From: Pedobacter terrae
Lineage (GTDB): Bacteria > Bacteroidota > Bacteroidia > Sphingobacteriales > Sphingobacteriaceae
Assembly (NCBI RefSeq): GCF_900100705.1
Contig: NZ_FNCH01000001.1
Coordinates: 1 to 64,000 of the forward strand
DNA length: 64,000 bases
Reading direction: 5' to 3'
Shown piece by piece: positions 35,153 to 45,500 of the stretch. A program made the position numbers and the translations under genes. The notes beneath the pieces are model-generated. The model was not told where the DNA came from, did not search any database, and saw only the letters and a program-made list of their open reading frames with translations. Positions within the stretch are counted from its first letter, which is position 1; each line of letters starts with the position of its first letter.

Positions 35153-35914
35153 ATGAGAAAAAAGATTGTTGCCGGTAACTGGAAAATGAACTTAGATTAT
35201 AATGAAGGCGTTTCGTTGTTCAGCGAAATCGTAAATATGGTTAAAGATGAGCGCAAAGGCGATCAGCTGGCTATTATTTGTTCGCCATTTATTCATTTAA
35301 ACAGCTTGGCAAAATTGGGTGGTAATGATGTTAAAATTGGCGCTCAAAATATCAGCGATAAAGAAAGTGGCGCTTACACCGGCGAAACTTCAGCTAAAAT
35401 GGTGAAATCTGTTGGCGCAGAATATGTAATTTTGGGCCACTCAGAACGCAGACAATATTTCGCTGAAAGCGATGCATTACTAGCTGAAAAAACTAAAGTT
35501 GCCCTGACGAATGGTTTAACACCAATCTTCTGTATCGGCGAAACTTTAGATGAGCGTAACAACGGCAGTTATTATGAGGTATTAAAGAAGCAATTAGTAG
35601 AAGGTATTTTTAGTTTAACCGAAGAAGATTTCAAAAAAATCGTGATCGCTTACGAGCCGGTTTGGGCAATTGGAACAGGTTTAACCGCTTCACCAGAACA
35701 GGCACAGGATATCCATGCTTTTATCCGCAGTGAAATTGAGGCAAATTATGGTTTCAATGTGGCTGATGATACCACTATTTTATATGGCGGTAGCTGTAAC
35801 CCAGGTAATGCGGCGAGCTTATTCTCTCAAAAAGATATTGATGGTGGCCTGATTGGTGGCGCATCGTTAAAATCACGCGATTTTACTGATATTATTAAAG
35901 CATTAAACAGCTAG
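35153..35914 (+). CDS. tpiA: Triosephosphate isomerase
   Basis: 253 residues. Catalytic K11 (GNWKMN), H96 (LGHSERR) and E168 ([11 protein letters not shown]). It interconverts dihydroxyacetone phosphate and glyceraldehyde-3-phosphate in glycolysis. Its stop codon TAG is directly followed by the prmA start (0-bp gap), so the two genes are translationally linked. Confidence 0.98.
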   Translation: MRKKIVAGNWKMNLDYNEGVSLFSEIVNMVKDERKGDQLAIICSPFIHLNSLAKLGGNDVKIGAQNISDKESGAYTGETSAKMVKSVGAEYVILGHSERRQYFAESDALLAEKTKVALTNGLTPIFCIGETLDERNNGSYYEVLKKQLVEGIFSLTEEDFKKIVIAYEPVWAIGTGLTASPEQAQDIHAFIRSEIEANYGFNVADDTTILYGGSCNPGNAASLFSQKDIDGGLIGGASLKSRDFTDIIKALNS

Positions 35915-36763
35915 ATGCAATACATAAAAGCAATATTTACTTTCAAAAGTATCGAAAACTATCAACAGGATCTCCTTATTAGTGATCTTGCTGATCTGGG
36001 TTTCGATACTTTTGAAGATAGTGAGGGTGGTTTTACCGCTTTCGTCATTAAGGATAATTTTAACGAGCAAGAATTAAAAGATCTCTTGGGTAATTACAGA
36101 GAAGAATTTGCAGCAGACTACACTTTGGAAGATGTTGCCGACGAAAACTGGAATGCCGAATGGGAAAAGAATTTTACTCCGCTGATTATTGATGATGTAT
36201 GTTATGTAAGGGCAACCTTTCATGAGCCACAGCCATCATATCCTTACGAGATTGTAATTGATCCTAAAATGGCTTTCGGTACCGGTCACCATCAAACCAC
36301 CACCATGATGATGCAGTACATTTTAGCTGCCGATTTAAAGGATAAAAACATCCTGGATATGGGGTGCGGAACCGGAATTTTAGCTATTCTGGCGGCAAAA
36401 CTAGGCGCTAAAAGTTTGATGGCCATCGATTATGATGATATCTGTTACGAGAGTACGGTAGAAAATGCTGCGCTTAACCAGGTAGATAATTTACAGGCAC
36501 TTTGTGGTAGTAAAGAAGTCATTCCTGATGATGAATATGATGTTATTTTTGCCAACATCAATAGGAATATCCTATTAGATCAAATCTACCGTTATGCTGA
36601 GGTTTTAAAACCTGAAGGCAAAATTTTCTTTAGTGGCTTTTATCTAGATCCTGATTTGGCAATGATTACCGCCGAATGTGCTAAATACGGAATTAAATAT
36701 GTTGATCATAAACAAAATGGTGATTGGGTAGCGGCACAGTTTGATAAAAAGGTAGAGGGGTAG
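35915..36763 (+). CDS. prmA: Ribosomal protein L11 methyltransferase
   Basis: 282 residues. SAM-binding glycine loop LDMGCGTGILAIL, acidic residue at the end of the second strand (MAIDYDD), and DPKMAFGTGHHQTTTMMM, the PrmA signature. N-terminal domain about 1-120 recognises L11. Trimethylates L11 lysines. Directly follows tpiA. Confidence 0.95.
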   Translation: MQYIKAIFTFKSIENYQQDLLISDLADLGFDTFEDSEGGFTAFVIKDNFNEQELKDLLGNYREEFAADYTLEDVADENWNAEWEKNFTPLIIDDVCYVRATFHEPQPSYPYEIVIDPKMAFGTGHHQTTTMMMQYILAADLKDKNILDMGCGTGILAILAAKLGAKSLMAIDYDDICYESTVENAALNQVDNLQALCGSKEVIPDDEYDVIFANINRNILLDQIYRYAEVLKPEGKIFFSGFYLDPDLAMITAECAKYGIKYVDHKQNGDWVAAQFDKKVEG

Positions 36764-36837
36764 AAGGTGGAAGGTTTGTTCTCAAGTCTCATATCTCAAA
36801 TCTCACATCTCTTGTCTCAAATCTAAAATAAAAAAAT
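36764..36837. repeat. TGAGAT/ATCTCA word array before mpl
   Basis: The gap is filled by CTCAAGTCTCATATCTCAAA-type words with TCTCACATCTCTTGTCTC. Only the ATCTCA orientation is visible. Confidence 0.65.
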
Positions 36838-38190
36838 ATGCGCATACATTTTATAGCGATTGGTGGGAGTGCCATGCACAACCTGGCCATTGCCTTACAT
36901 AAAAAAGGTTATCAGATTTCAGGTTCCGACGATGTGATTTTCGAACCTGCAAAATCACGTTTGGATAAATATGGTTTATTGCCAGCTGAAATGGGCTGGG
37001 ATGAAAATCGAATTTCAAATAATCTGGATGCGGTAATTTTGGGTATGCATGCCCGTATCGATAATCCGGAATTGCTGAAAGCACAGGAATTGGGCGTTAA
37101 AATCTATTCTTATCCTGAATATATTTACGAGCAGAGCAAAAATAAACTGCGTGTAGTAATTGGTGGTAGTCATGGTAAAACAACCATTACCAGTATGATT
37201 TTGCATGTGCTTAATTATTATAAACGTGATTTCGATTATCTGGTTGGTGCACAACTGGCTGGTTTCGAAACCATGGTAAAGGTTACGGAAGAGGCACGTG
37301 TGATGATTATTGAGGGGGATGAATATCTATCTTCACCAATTGATAGAAGGCCAAAATTTCATCTGTATAAAGCCAATGTTGCGGTCATCAGCGGTATTGC
37401 CTGGGATCACATCAATGTTTTTCCAACCTATGCCGATTATACTTTGCAGTTTGATAAGTTTATTGATACCATTGAAGCCAACGGAACATTGATTTACTGT
37501 CAAGCGGATGCAGATTTGAATGAAATTGTATTGAATTCAAAAGCTGCTGTTACCAAAATCGGTTATGCTATTCCCGAACATGAAATCAGAAATGGTATAA
37601 CTTACCTGCTTCCGGAAGAAACAGCATTAAAGATTTTTGGTGATCATAACCTGATGAACCTGAATGCAGCTAAATTAGTTTGCAAACAATTGGAAATCAG
37701 TGAAGCTGATTTTGATGCAGCCATTTCCTCTTTTACTGGAGCAGCAAAACGTTTAGAGGTTGTTTCAGCTGATGAATCGACGAATGTTTACAAAGATTTT
37801 GCACATTCACCATCAAAACTAAAAGCCACTATTGATGCGGTTAAAGCCCAATTTACCAACCGTAAATTAGTAGCCTGTATCGAATTGCATACTTTTAGCA
37901 GTTTGAATAAAGATTTTCTGAAAGAATATACAGGTGCGATGGATAAAGCTGATGAGGCCATTGTATTTATTGATATTAAATCGTTCGAACAAAAACGGAT
38001 GGAGCCTTTTTCTGAAGATGATGTGCAACAGGCATTTGGCAATCCAAAATTGAAGTTTTTTAATGATGCTGCAAAGCTTAAAGACTATTTGTTGAGCTTA
38101 AATTATAGCGATGCCAATCTGTTAATGATGAGTTCTGGTAATTATGCCGGTTTTGATTTGCCTGAACTAGCGGCTGCTTTAAAGAAGTGA
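36838..38190 (+). CDS. mpl: UDP-MurNAc:L-Ala-gamma-D-Glu-meso-DAP ligase (peptidoglycan recycling)
   Basis: 450 residues, Mur-ligase family. ATP loop GSHGKT at 110-115, preceded by a UDP-binding domain beginning RIHFIAIGGSAMHNLAIAL. Mpl joins recovered murein tripeptide to UDP-MurNAc, so it serves recycling rather than de novo synthesis. Length and the H-instead-of-N loop distinguish it from MurC/D/E/F. Confidence 0.93.
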   Translation: MRIHFIAIGGSAMHNLAIALHKKGYQISGSDDVIFEPAKSRLDKYGLLPAEMGWDENRISNNLDAVILGMHARIDNPELLKAQELGVKIYSYPEYIYEQSKNKLRVVIGGSHGKTTITSMILHVLNYYKRDFDYLVGAQLAGFETMVKVTEEARVMIIEGDEYLSSPIDRRPKFHLYKANVAVISGIAWDHINVFPTYADYTLQFDKFIDTIEANGTLIYCQADADLNEIVLNSKAAVTKIGYAIPEHEIRNGITYLLPEETALKIFGDHNLMNLNAAKLVCKQLEISEADFDAAISSFTGAAKRLEVVSADESTNVYKDFAHSPSKLKATIDAVKAQFTNRKLVACIELHTFSSLNKDFLKEYTGAMDKADEAIVFIDIKSFEQKRMEPFSEDDVQQAFGNPKLKFFNDAAKLKDYLLSLNYSDANLLMMSSGNYAGFDLPELAAALKK

Positions 38191-38301
38191 GATAATAGAC
38201 ATGAGATTTGAGACTGGACATAAGCGCCTCTTAAATCTCACATCTCATATCCCACATCTCACATCTCATATCTCAAATCTCATATCTCAAATCTAAAAAA
38301 G
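38191..38301. repeat. TGAGAT/ATCTCA word array before the XRE gene
   Basis: Left arm TGAGATAATAGACATGAG and long right arm of at least five ATCTCA-type words (CTCACATCTCATATCCCACA and following). This is the longest of the four arrays. Confidence 0.75.
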
Positions 38302-38628
38302 ATGAAAAGCATTGGAGATCATATTAAACAAAGTAGATTATCACTAGGGCTAAGTCAGGCCGATGCAGCTAAAAAACTGAATATTTCTACTCCAGCTTTT
38401 TGTAAAATCGAAACAGGACAGACCGATATCAATATCTCGCGTTTACTCCAGATTTCCAAAACGTTTGAAATTCCTGTAATACAATTAATTACCGGGCAAT
38501 CAGCGCTATCAGAATCAGATTCCTCAAAAGAACTCATTGCACTTAAAAAAGAGCTGATCGAAAAGGATGAAGAAATTAATAAACTCCGAAAAAAGGTTAT
38601 TGATCTATACGATAAGCTTGGGATGTAA
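38302..38628 (+). CDS. XRE-family transcriptional regulator with coiled coil
   Basis: 108 residues. Helix-turn-helix about 8-60 (IKQSRLSLGLSQADAAKKLN ... STPAFCKIETG), followed by a heptad-like charged region about 75-105 (SKELIALKKELIEKDEEINK) that suggests dimerisation. DNA target not visible. It may be regulated by, or overlap with, the upstream word array. Confidence 0.88.
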   Translation: MKSIGDHIKQSRLSLGLSQADAAKKLNISTPAFCKIETGQTDINISRLLQISKTFEIPVIQLITGQSALSESDSSKELIALKKELIEKDEEINKLRKKVIDLYDKLGM

Positions 38629-38700
38629 AATATTGCTTTAATAACCGTGTTGATGGAAACCTTAAAAAAGCAATAAACTGGTAATTCCTAAAAATAATAA

Positions 38701-39630
38701 ATGACAAATTCAAATAAAGGAGCATCACCGGTAATGGTTTACCTCGCTTTTGCTATCGTATATATTGTTTGGGGTTCTACCTATTTTTTTATTCAAAAAG
38801 CCCTGGCTGGTTTTCCGCCTTTCATTTTAGGTGCACTCCGTTTTTCTATTGCAGGTGTGTTCATGCTTACTTGGTGCAAGATCAAAGGAGAGGATATTTT
38901 TAATCTTAAAACCATCAAAATTGCTACGGTAAGTGGTATTTTAATGTTGGGTTTAGGTACTGGAATCGTAATTTGGGTAGAGCAATTTATCCCCAGTGGT
39001 TTAGTGGCTATTATGGTCGCTTCTGCAGCCATATGGTTTGTTGTTTTAGATAAATCGCATTGGAAAGAAAACCTAAGCAATAAATATATCGTATCAGGAC
39101 TGGTTATTGGCTTTTTAGGTGTGATACTCTTATTTGGCGATCAGATTGTACAGGCACTTGATAAACCTCAAAGCAATTTACAGGTGGTAGGTATGGTATT
39201 ACTCGTTTTTGGGCCAATAGCATGGGCTGCAGGATCGCTTTATTCAAAATATCATCCTACTACCGATAGTTCGGTTTCCGTTAACACGGGATGGCAGATG
39301 TTAATGGCTGGTTTGGTGTTTTTACCTGGAGCATTTTTAAAATCTGAATTTAAATTGCTTGATTGGGGAAGTATCCCGCTTGATGCCTGGCTTTCTATTA
39401 TTTACCTGGTCTTATTCGGTTCCATTGCGGCATTTAGTGCTTACGTGTGGTTGCTTAAAGTACGTCCGGCTACACAGGTGAGTACCTACGCCTATGTTAA
39501 TCCCGTTGTTGCTGTATTGTTGAGTTTAACCTTTACCAGTGAAGAGATTGGCTTAACGCAGATAATTGGATTGGTGATAATTTTAGGAAGTGTGCTGTTG
39601 ATTAATTTGCCGAAATATAAAAAGGCATAA
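38701..39630 (+). CDS. EamA/DMT-superfamily transporter
   Basis: 309 residues with ten hydrophobic segments and two EamA repeats; N-terminal FAIVYIVWGSTYFFIQKAL and the second-half YAYVNPVVAVLLS signature. Exports or imports small metabolites; substrate unknown. Confidence 0.88.
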   Translation: MTNSNKGASPVMVYLAFAIVYIVWGSTYFFIQKALAGFPPFILGALRFSIAGVFMLTWCKIKGEDIFNLKTIKIATVSGILMLGLGTGIVIWVEQFIPSGLVAIMVASAAIWFVVLDKSHWKENLSNKYIVSGLVIGFLGVILLFGDQIVQALDKPQSNLQVVGMVLLVFGPIAWAAGSLYSKYHPTTDSSVSVNTGWQMLMAGLVFLPGAFLKSEFKLLDWGSIPLDAWLSIIYLVLFGSIAAFSAYVWLLKVRPATQVSTYAYVNPVVAVLLSLTFTSEEIGLTQIIGLVIILGSVLLINLPKYKKA

Positions 39631-39644
39631 ATTATTCTTGAAGA

Positions 39645-39770
39645 TATAGTCCTCGTTTGCAACGAGGATTAGTTAGCGACGCATTTATAATGCGTAATAA
39701 GATTCCTACAGAGATAAAATCGCCACTTTCCATTATACTAGTTGTAAACGAGGATGATGCAACAACCTAA
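39645..39770. repeat. Nested palindromes CCTCGTTTGCAACGAGG and ACGCATTTATAATGCGT
   Basis: CCTCGTTTGCAACGAGG (about 39652-39668) and ACGCATTTATAATGCGT (about 39679-39695) are two near-perfect inverted repeats, followed by a degenerate CGAGGATGATGCAAC. The pair resembles the flanks associated with IS200-like RAYT genes in Bacteroidota, but no transposase remains. The gap 39631-40254 has no credible gene; a short plus-strand ORF at 40016-40207 lacks protein character. Confidence 0.55.
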
Positions 39771-39814
39771 AAAAAACTTAAAGATTCTTCGACTACGCTA
39801 CCATCACACAATCC

Positions 39815-39960
39815 ACTAGTTCGGCCGTCATTCTCGCGCATGCGGGAATCTTAATGCACGTTTTAAGATTATTCACCCGTGTTTTTCTATTCAATGGCAT
39901 TCATGAGCACTTCGTGGTTCCCAGTCAAGTTTGGAATGACGATTTTGATTGATATTACGT
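39815..39960. repeat. GTCATTCTCGCGCATGCGGGAATC and flanking REP-like sequence
   Basis: GTCATTCTCGCGCATGCGGG (39828-39847) includes the palindrome CGCGCATGCG; a GTTTGGAATGACG end lies near 39940. It is a further relative of the GTCATTTCGA group. Confidence 0.45.
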
Positions 39961-40109
39961 AATTAAATTTATCTGTCAATCATATTGATTTTTATAAAAT
40001 AAATTATCCCTCAGGATGACAATCAAGGGAGAAATTCTGTATTTTCATCAATCAGTAGCAAATTGGAAAAGGCTCATGGAAACACAACCCTGGCGTTATT
40101 TATATAATC

Positions 40110-40150
40110 GAACGTCATTTCGACTGCAGCGCAGCGAAATGGAGAAATCT
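40110..40150. repeat. REP-like GTCATTTCGA element (partial)
   Basis: GTCATTTCGACTGCAGCGCAG followed by AATGGAGAAATCTG, matching one arm of the elements at 11515 and 54210. The other arm is missing or degenerate. Confidence 0.6.
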
Positions 40151-40216
40151 GTTAAAAATTTAAAAAGGTTAAATTTATTTACTGTAAATTTCGTGGATTC
40201 ATTGTGAAAAAAGAAA

Positions 40217-40240
40217 AAGGTTCGTGGAGACACAAACCTT
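40217..40240 (+). repeat. GAGA-tetraloop hairpin repeat, copy 4
   Basis: AAGGTTCGTG-GAGA-CACAAACCTT: 9 of 10 stem pairs with one C-A mismatch, then GGC. A more decayed relative may be the TGGAAACACAACCCTGGCG at 40076-40094. Confidence 0.7.
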
Positions 40241-40254
40241 GGCTTATCAGTGGA

Positions 40255-41373
40255 TTAAAATACTTTCCGCATGGTCAGATGCTTTTTACCAAAAGTAGCA
40301 CCTGTAGCTTTATGGATGGCAATCATCTGTTCGTTAAAATCGCCGACCCAACTCAATTCTAGCTCTTTATATTGCTTTTTAGGCAATACATATTCACCTA
40401 AACGGATAAAGAGTACAGATTCTAAACCGTGTTTTTGGAATTTAGGTTTAGTGCCCATTACAATCGCCCTCATGCGGGTAACGCCCACCCAACGGCGGTA
40501 CGCGAACTTTAATTTTTCAATCAAACCCAGTTTTCCATTAAAACCTTTAATCATTTGGTTTGCATCGGGAATTAATACTACAAAAGATGCTGGTTCGCCA
40601 TTAAAGTAGGCAAACTGGATCAGATGTTCATCCATGATGGGTTCCATACTTTTAAAGCTCTCTTCGAGGGTTTCTCTTTTAATAGGAACAAAGTTTTCAA
40701 AATTCTGCCAGCCGTCATTATAAATCTCCATTAAATCGTTAATGTATTTTCCGGAATTGGATTTGCTGAAATATTCGAATGTGTACCCTGGTTTATTTCT
40801 TACCCAGTTGGCAATTTTTGTAAAACGCTCAGGGAAGGGAATGGTAAGGTTAATATGATTGGTTAACTGCTCATACTCGGTAACAAAACCATATTTCTCA
40901 AAAAATTTCTGATAATATGGAAAGTTATAGTTCATGCCGAAAGAGGGAGGGGTGAAGCCTTCAACCAATAGCCCCCAAAAACTATCGTTTTCGCCAAAAT
41001 TAATCGGACCATCCATCGCTTTCATGCCATTTTCAGCTAACCAGTTTTTGGCCGTATCGAATAAAAGAAATGCAGCCTTTTCATCATCAATGCATTCAAA
41101 AAAACCCATACCGCCTGTTGGTTGGTCATAATGGTAGGCTTTTTTCTCATTTATAAAAGCTGCTACACGGCCAATCAGTTTTCCTGCATCATCCTTTAAT
41201 ACCCAACGCGTACATTTTCCATGTGCAAAAAAAGTGTTCTTCTCGGGATCAAAAACATTTTCAACCTCACTATCCAACGGACAGATCCAGTTTTGATCGT
41301 TTTTATATAAAATTTTTGGAGTGTTTAGAAAGTCTTTTTTTAATGATGAATTGCTTACGGATATAACTTGCAT
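40255..41373 (-). CDS. GNAT-like N-acetyltransferase-fold protein
   Basis: 372 residues. Contains a long region typical of the GNAT-related proteins of the YghO type (LIGRVAAFINEKKAY, GFFECIDDEKAAFLLFDTAKNWL, GPINFGENDSFWGLL). Substrate unknown; cytoplasmic. The segment MNYNFPYYQKFFEKYGF fits the same group. Divergent from nothing; a bidirectional hairpin at 41391-41424 lies upstream. Confidence 0.75.
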   Translation of the reverse strand: MQVISVSNSSLKKDFLNTPKILYKNDQNWICPLDSEVENVFDPEKNTFFAHGKCTRWVLKDDAGKLIGRVAAFINEKKAYHYDQPTGGMGFFECIDDEKAAFLLFDTAKNWLAENGMKAMDGPINFGENDSFWGLLVEGFTPPSFGMNYNFPYYQKFFEKYGFVTEYEQLTNHINLTIPFPERFTKIANWVRNKPGYTFEYFSKSNSGKYINDLMEIYNDGWQNFENFVPIKRETLEESFKSMEPIMDEHLIQFAYFNGEPASFVVLIPDANQMIKGFNGKLGLIEKLKFAYRRWVGVTRMRAIVMGTKPKFQKHGLESVLFIRLGEYVLPKKQYKELELSWVGDFNEQMIAIHKATGATFGKKHLTMRKVF

Positions 41374-41390
41374 GTGCAGATTTTAAAATT

Positions 41391-41424
41391 AAAAAGCATC
41401 CGACCAAGCGGTCGGATGCTTTTT
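41391..41424. terminator. Bidirectional terminator
   Basis: AAAAAGCATCCGACC (41391-41405), loop AAGC, GGTCGGATGCTTTTT (41410-41424): a perfect 15-bp stem between the small Asp-rich gene and the GNAT-like gene, serving the Asp-rich gene. Confidence 0.92.
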
Positions 41425-41445
41425 CAAATATATGTTTTTTAAATA

Positions 41446-41637
41446 TTAAAAATCGTCGTCGTCATCGTCAAAATTATCGAAGTTGTCAAGGTCATCTAAT
41501 GGCAAGTCGAAATCATCATCGTCATCATCTTGAGGCTTCTTTTTTATTGTTTGAATATCTTCATCTTCAAAATCGTCATCTTCGTCTACCTGTTTTTTGG
41601 CAGTCGGTTTAGTTGGGAGTTTCTTTGGCGCTGTCAT
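41446..41637 (-). CDS. Asp-rich small protein, unknown
   Basis: 63 residues: a short basic N terminus (TAPKKLPTKPTAKKQ), then long Asp/Phe/Leu tracts (QDDDDDDFDLPLDDLDNF and a DDDDDF end). It is strongly acidic in its C-terminal two thirds and unlikely to fold alone. It lies between scpB and a hairpin; I know no function. Low complexity could also inflate its coding appearance, but the ATG and the terminator support a gene. Confidence 0.6.
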   Translation of the reverse strand: MTAPKKLPTKPTAKKQVDEDDDFEDEDIQTIKKKPQDDDDDDFDLPLDDLDNFDNFDDDDDDF

Positions 41638-41724
41638 AACACAAAAATAAAAATTGCTTTTATAGTTTAAAAATACTAAAAAACTTTTTTTAATAACAAC
41701 CTGTAAGTAAATAAATTAATTTAT

Positions 41725-42291
41725 TTACTCTGCATTTTCTCCCACAGAATTTTCCTCTTTAACGATATCTTTTAACTGTGGAAGTTGGTTTAAGTTATTT
41801 AAGCCGAAATAATCCATAAACAACGTGCTGGTGCTGTATAATATAGGCCTGCCCGGTGTCTCTGCTTTTCCATCAATACTGATCAATTCTTTTTCAAGCA
41901 GGCGTTGTACTGAATAATCAGAATTTACTCCTCTGATCTGTTCAATTTCCAATTTGGTAATAGGCTGGCGGTAGGCAATGATGGCAAGTGTTTCCATAGC
42001 AGCCTGACTTAATTTTTTCTTGGAGCGGTGTAACTGCAGTTGGTTAACCGTTTCATGGTATTTTTTTTTGGTTAGAAATTGATAGCCATTATTCAAAAAT
42101 ACCAGCTCGATGGCTAAATCATCATGGCTATATTTTTCCCTGATCTGCTCGATGCTTTCGAATATCTGTGCTTCGGTAAATTCTGCATCGAAAACCGCAT
42201 TTAGGGCAAGTATAATTTCTTGCGTACCAATACTTTGGCTTGAAGAAAATATAAGGGCTTCGATGTGCCTGGTGATATGATGATTGCGCAT
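41725..42291 (-). CDS. scpB: Segregation and condensation protein ScpB
   Basis: 188 residues from the ATG at 42291; the 8 residues read upstream to 42315 overlap the -7 box and are rejected. Two winged-helix domains: HITRHIEALIFSSSQSI ... and KKLSQAAMETLAIIAYRQPITKLEIEQIRGVNSDYSVQRLLEK, the ScpB signature. It binds ScpA in the SMC complex that compacts the chromosome. The C terminus is a short acidic tail. Confidence 0.94.
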   Translation of the reverse strand: MRNHHITRHIEALIFSSSQSIGTQEIILALNAVFDAEFTEAQIFESIEQIREKYSHDDLAIELVFLNNGYQFLTKKKYHETVNQLQLHRSKKKLSQAAMETLAIIAYRQPITKLEIEQIRGVNSDYSVQRLLEKELISIDGKAETPGRPILYSTSTLFMDYFGLNNLNQLPQLKDIVKEENSVGENAE

Positions 42292-42294
42292 ATA

Positions 42295-42302
42295 CAAAAA
42301 TA
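42295..42302 (-). promoter_or_regulatory. -7 box directly before scpB
   Basis: Minus strand TATTTTTG (42302-42295) ends 3 nt before the ATG at 42291. It suggests a leaderless transcript starting at or near the ATG. Confidence 0.55.
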
Positions 42303-42317
42303 AAATTTTTGACATAA

Positions 42318-42356
42318 AAAAAAGCGGTCTCGCTTTTAAAAAACAAGACCGCTTTC
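42318..42356. terminator. Terminator after the sensor kinase
   Basis: AAAGCGGTC (about 42321-42329) pairs with GACCGCTTT (about 42347-42355) with a 17-nt loop; on the minus strand a T-run follows. It closes the kinase/regulator operon. Confidence 0.75.
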
Positions 42357-42543
42357 AACACACAAATGAAACCTGAATTAAGATATAGTTTTAGGTTAGG
42401 TTATTAAATATCTATATCAATTCTATAAGAACGTCTTTGATAAACACTATCGTTTATTTCTAACACAAGTTTAAGGCTAAACCAGGTTCAATCAAGATTC
42501 TATTTAGTGAGTGGTATTAATAATTGAGTAAACGGTAAATTAT

Positions 42544-45500
42544 CTATTTTAACGGGATGGAAATAGATACTGTTGTACCATTTGTAGCATTTTGCCTTAC
42601 ATTTAAGTGTATTGGTTTTGCTCCAATCTGACCTAAAAGATGTAATCTCTCCTTAGTTAGCTGCATGCCTTTACTAATATGTGTTTCCTTTTTATCTTTT
42701 AAAGAGTTGTCTATTCCAATCCCATCGTCAATAATTTCGATGTTAAGATAGAATTCATCCATCAGTTTAATGTTGATCAGGATTTTACCACCAGTCTCTT
42801 TTGGCATAATGCCATGCCATATTGCATTTTCTACGTAAGGTTGCAACAACATAGATGGGATAAAAGTTTCTTCTTTGTCGATATCTTCATCCACATTAAA
42901 AACATAAGACAATTTATCACCAAAACGGTTCTTCTCCAGTTTCAGGTAGAGATTCAGGTATTCTAACTCTTCTTCCAGTGAGATATAACTTTTGGTACAG
43001 ATCTCCAAATTTTTTCTGATCAGTCTGGCAAATCCGGTTAACACTTTATTAGCCGAGGCCGTATTCTGCGTATTAATATAATGCTGAATGGAATTCATCA
43101 CATTGAACACAAAATGTGGATTCATCATGGCCTGCAACGCCTGTTGTTCCAACATCAGTACTTTGTTTTTTAATAACAATTGTGCCTGTTCCTTATCTTT
43201 TTGCTTACGGGTAATGTAAACAGCTACTTTGTAAAAAATATAAGCCACAAGTAATATCAAAATCGATAAGAACCATAAGCTTTGCCAAAAATGTTTTTTA
43301 ATGGTAAAGGTGATTTTTGCAGGTTGGCCCCAGTTACCATTCTGGCTTTTGGCGCTTACTTCAAAAACATAATCGCCCGATTGTAAAGAAGAAAAGTCCA
43401 ATCGTCTGGTACGGGTTTCTATCCATGCAGAATTTTCATTTAGGCGATAACGGTAAGTGATATCGCTTGTGGTAAAATCTACAGCGCTAAAGGTAAATAG
43501 AATGGTATTGTTGCCCGTCTCGAAAGTAAAATTGTCCTGGTCAACAGGCAAACGTTCATTGTCTTTAATTATAGAAGTAACATAGACCTTTGGAAGGTTT
43601 TTAACAATGTTTTTATTATTGTATTTAAATAAAATCAGGCCTTTGTTTGTCGCAAAATAAGCAGTGCTGTCATCAATAAACAAACTGTTGATATCATCAC
43701 TTAACAGGTCTTTCCCATAGTCGAAATTCGCTACATTAAGCTGATTCGGATAGTTGGCTATTTTGTTAACGCCTTTATTGGTTAATACCCATATTTCGTT
43801 GTTTTTGATGAATATTTTGGTACAGATGTTATTGGTTAAGCCATCTTTTTGGGTAATTTGTCGGGTAATCTGGTTATTCTTATAAAAAATTAAACCATAA
43901 CCATCAGTAGCCAGAAGCAATGTGCCATCTGCAAGCTGTCGTATATCGTTGATCCTTTTGGTCAATAGGGGATGATTTTCATAATGTTTAATCAGTTTGC
44001 CTTTCGAAAATTGAGAAAGTCCGTTAACGTTTGAAAACCACAAATTGCCTTCTCGATCATAAAAAACATGGTAAGATCTATCTTTAAAAAAATCTTCTTT
44101 TTCACGGTATTTTGCAGCGTTAAACTCAAATTTATTTCTTCTGTCTGATAAAAAAACAACGCCAGATGACAGGGCCAGGGCAAGATGATTGTTATTTTCG
44201 GCAACGCTAAAGTGTTTGATCACAAACATCGAGTTATTAGATTCCTTCAAATAACTAACATCGTTGCTGCTATTGTAGATATTTTTGAAAACACCCATTC
44301 CGTAATCTGATGCAAAATATATAGATTGATCTTGTGGATCAAATGTAATCTGTTTAATGGTTTTGTACTTTTTAAAATCGTCTAACCCAATTTCATCAAC
44401 CTGATAATTATTAATGGTTAATACATCGATAACCGCATCATCGGTACCTAGCCATAATCGGTTTTTCCCGTCTTTGGTGATGCTTTTAATCACATTGCTG
44501 CTCAGGCCAGATTCTGCATCAATAATGGATAAGCGGTTATTTGCATTAGGTAGCATGTAAATGCCCTGGTTGGTGGCAAACCACATGTTCTGGTTATTGT
44601 CTTTGATAACCTGGTTAACCGAAATATCCTGGAGATACTGTACTGTTTTTCCGCTTTTATCGAGCGCGAAGGCTCCATTGGCGTTCGATAGCCAAACCTC
44701 TTTGCTGCTCACATCGTAATAAAAATATCCCGACATGTTTTTGATCAGGTTTTGAGGAATGGGGATAAGATCATTAATGCTTCCGTGCCTGTATTGTTTT
44801 AACCCGCCATTATCCAGATAAAATAAAGACTTTTGAATGCTATTTGTAGCGGTCATGTAAGATAGCGGCTGCACCTTTGACTTAATTATGGAAAATGTTT
44901 TTCCATTAAATTGTTGCACACTTAAATCGCTATATGCAAATATATTACCTTGATCATCTTCATGAATAAAGGCATTGATAAACTTATCATTTTGATTTGG
45001 AGAAATGTATTTTTTAATGGTTTTACCATCCCAGCAAACGATCAGGTTGGCGTTTGTTCCGAGCCAGATCCGGCCTGACTGATCGATTAAAAAGGAAACA
45101 ATTACGGTATTGAAATTGAGCTTTTTAAGTAATTCATCATTGTTCTGGTTATAAAACTTTCCCTCTTTTAAATAACTGAGTTGACCATTTAGTGCAAAAA
45201 ACCATAAGCGGCCCTCTTTATCTTCTTTCATTTGAAGGATCTGGGTATCGGGCAGACCATCTTCTATGGTGAAATTCTGAAAATTAGTGCCATCAAAACG
45301 GCTCAATCCATTATCGGTGGCGATCCATATAAAACCTTTTTTATCCTGTAAAATGTAATAGCAGTTATTGCTGGCGAGTCCGTTTTTGGTGTTATAATGG
45401 GGGAGGTATGTGGTTTGTGAAAAAAGTTCCTGAGGTGCTGTAAAGCTTATGATCAAAAATAAAAAAGCCATAAAGGTATGGCTGAAGCGGGGCTTCAGGA

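Noticed and set aside
40016..40207. 63-residue plus-strand frame
   Set aside because: It covers a REP-like repeat; no start context, no family and no neighbour on its strand.
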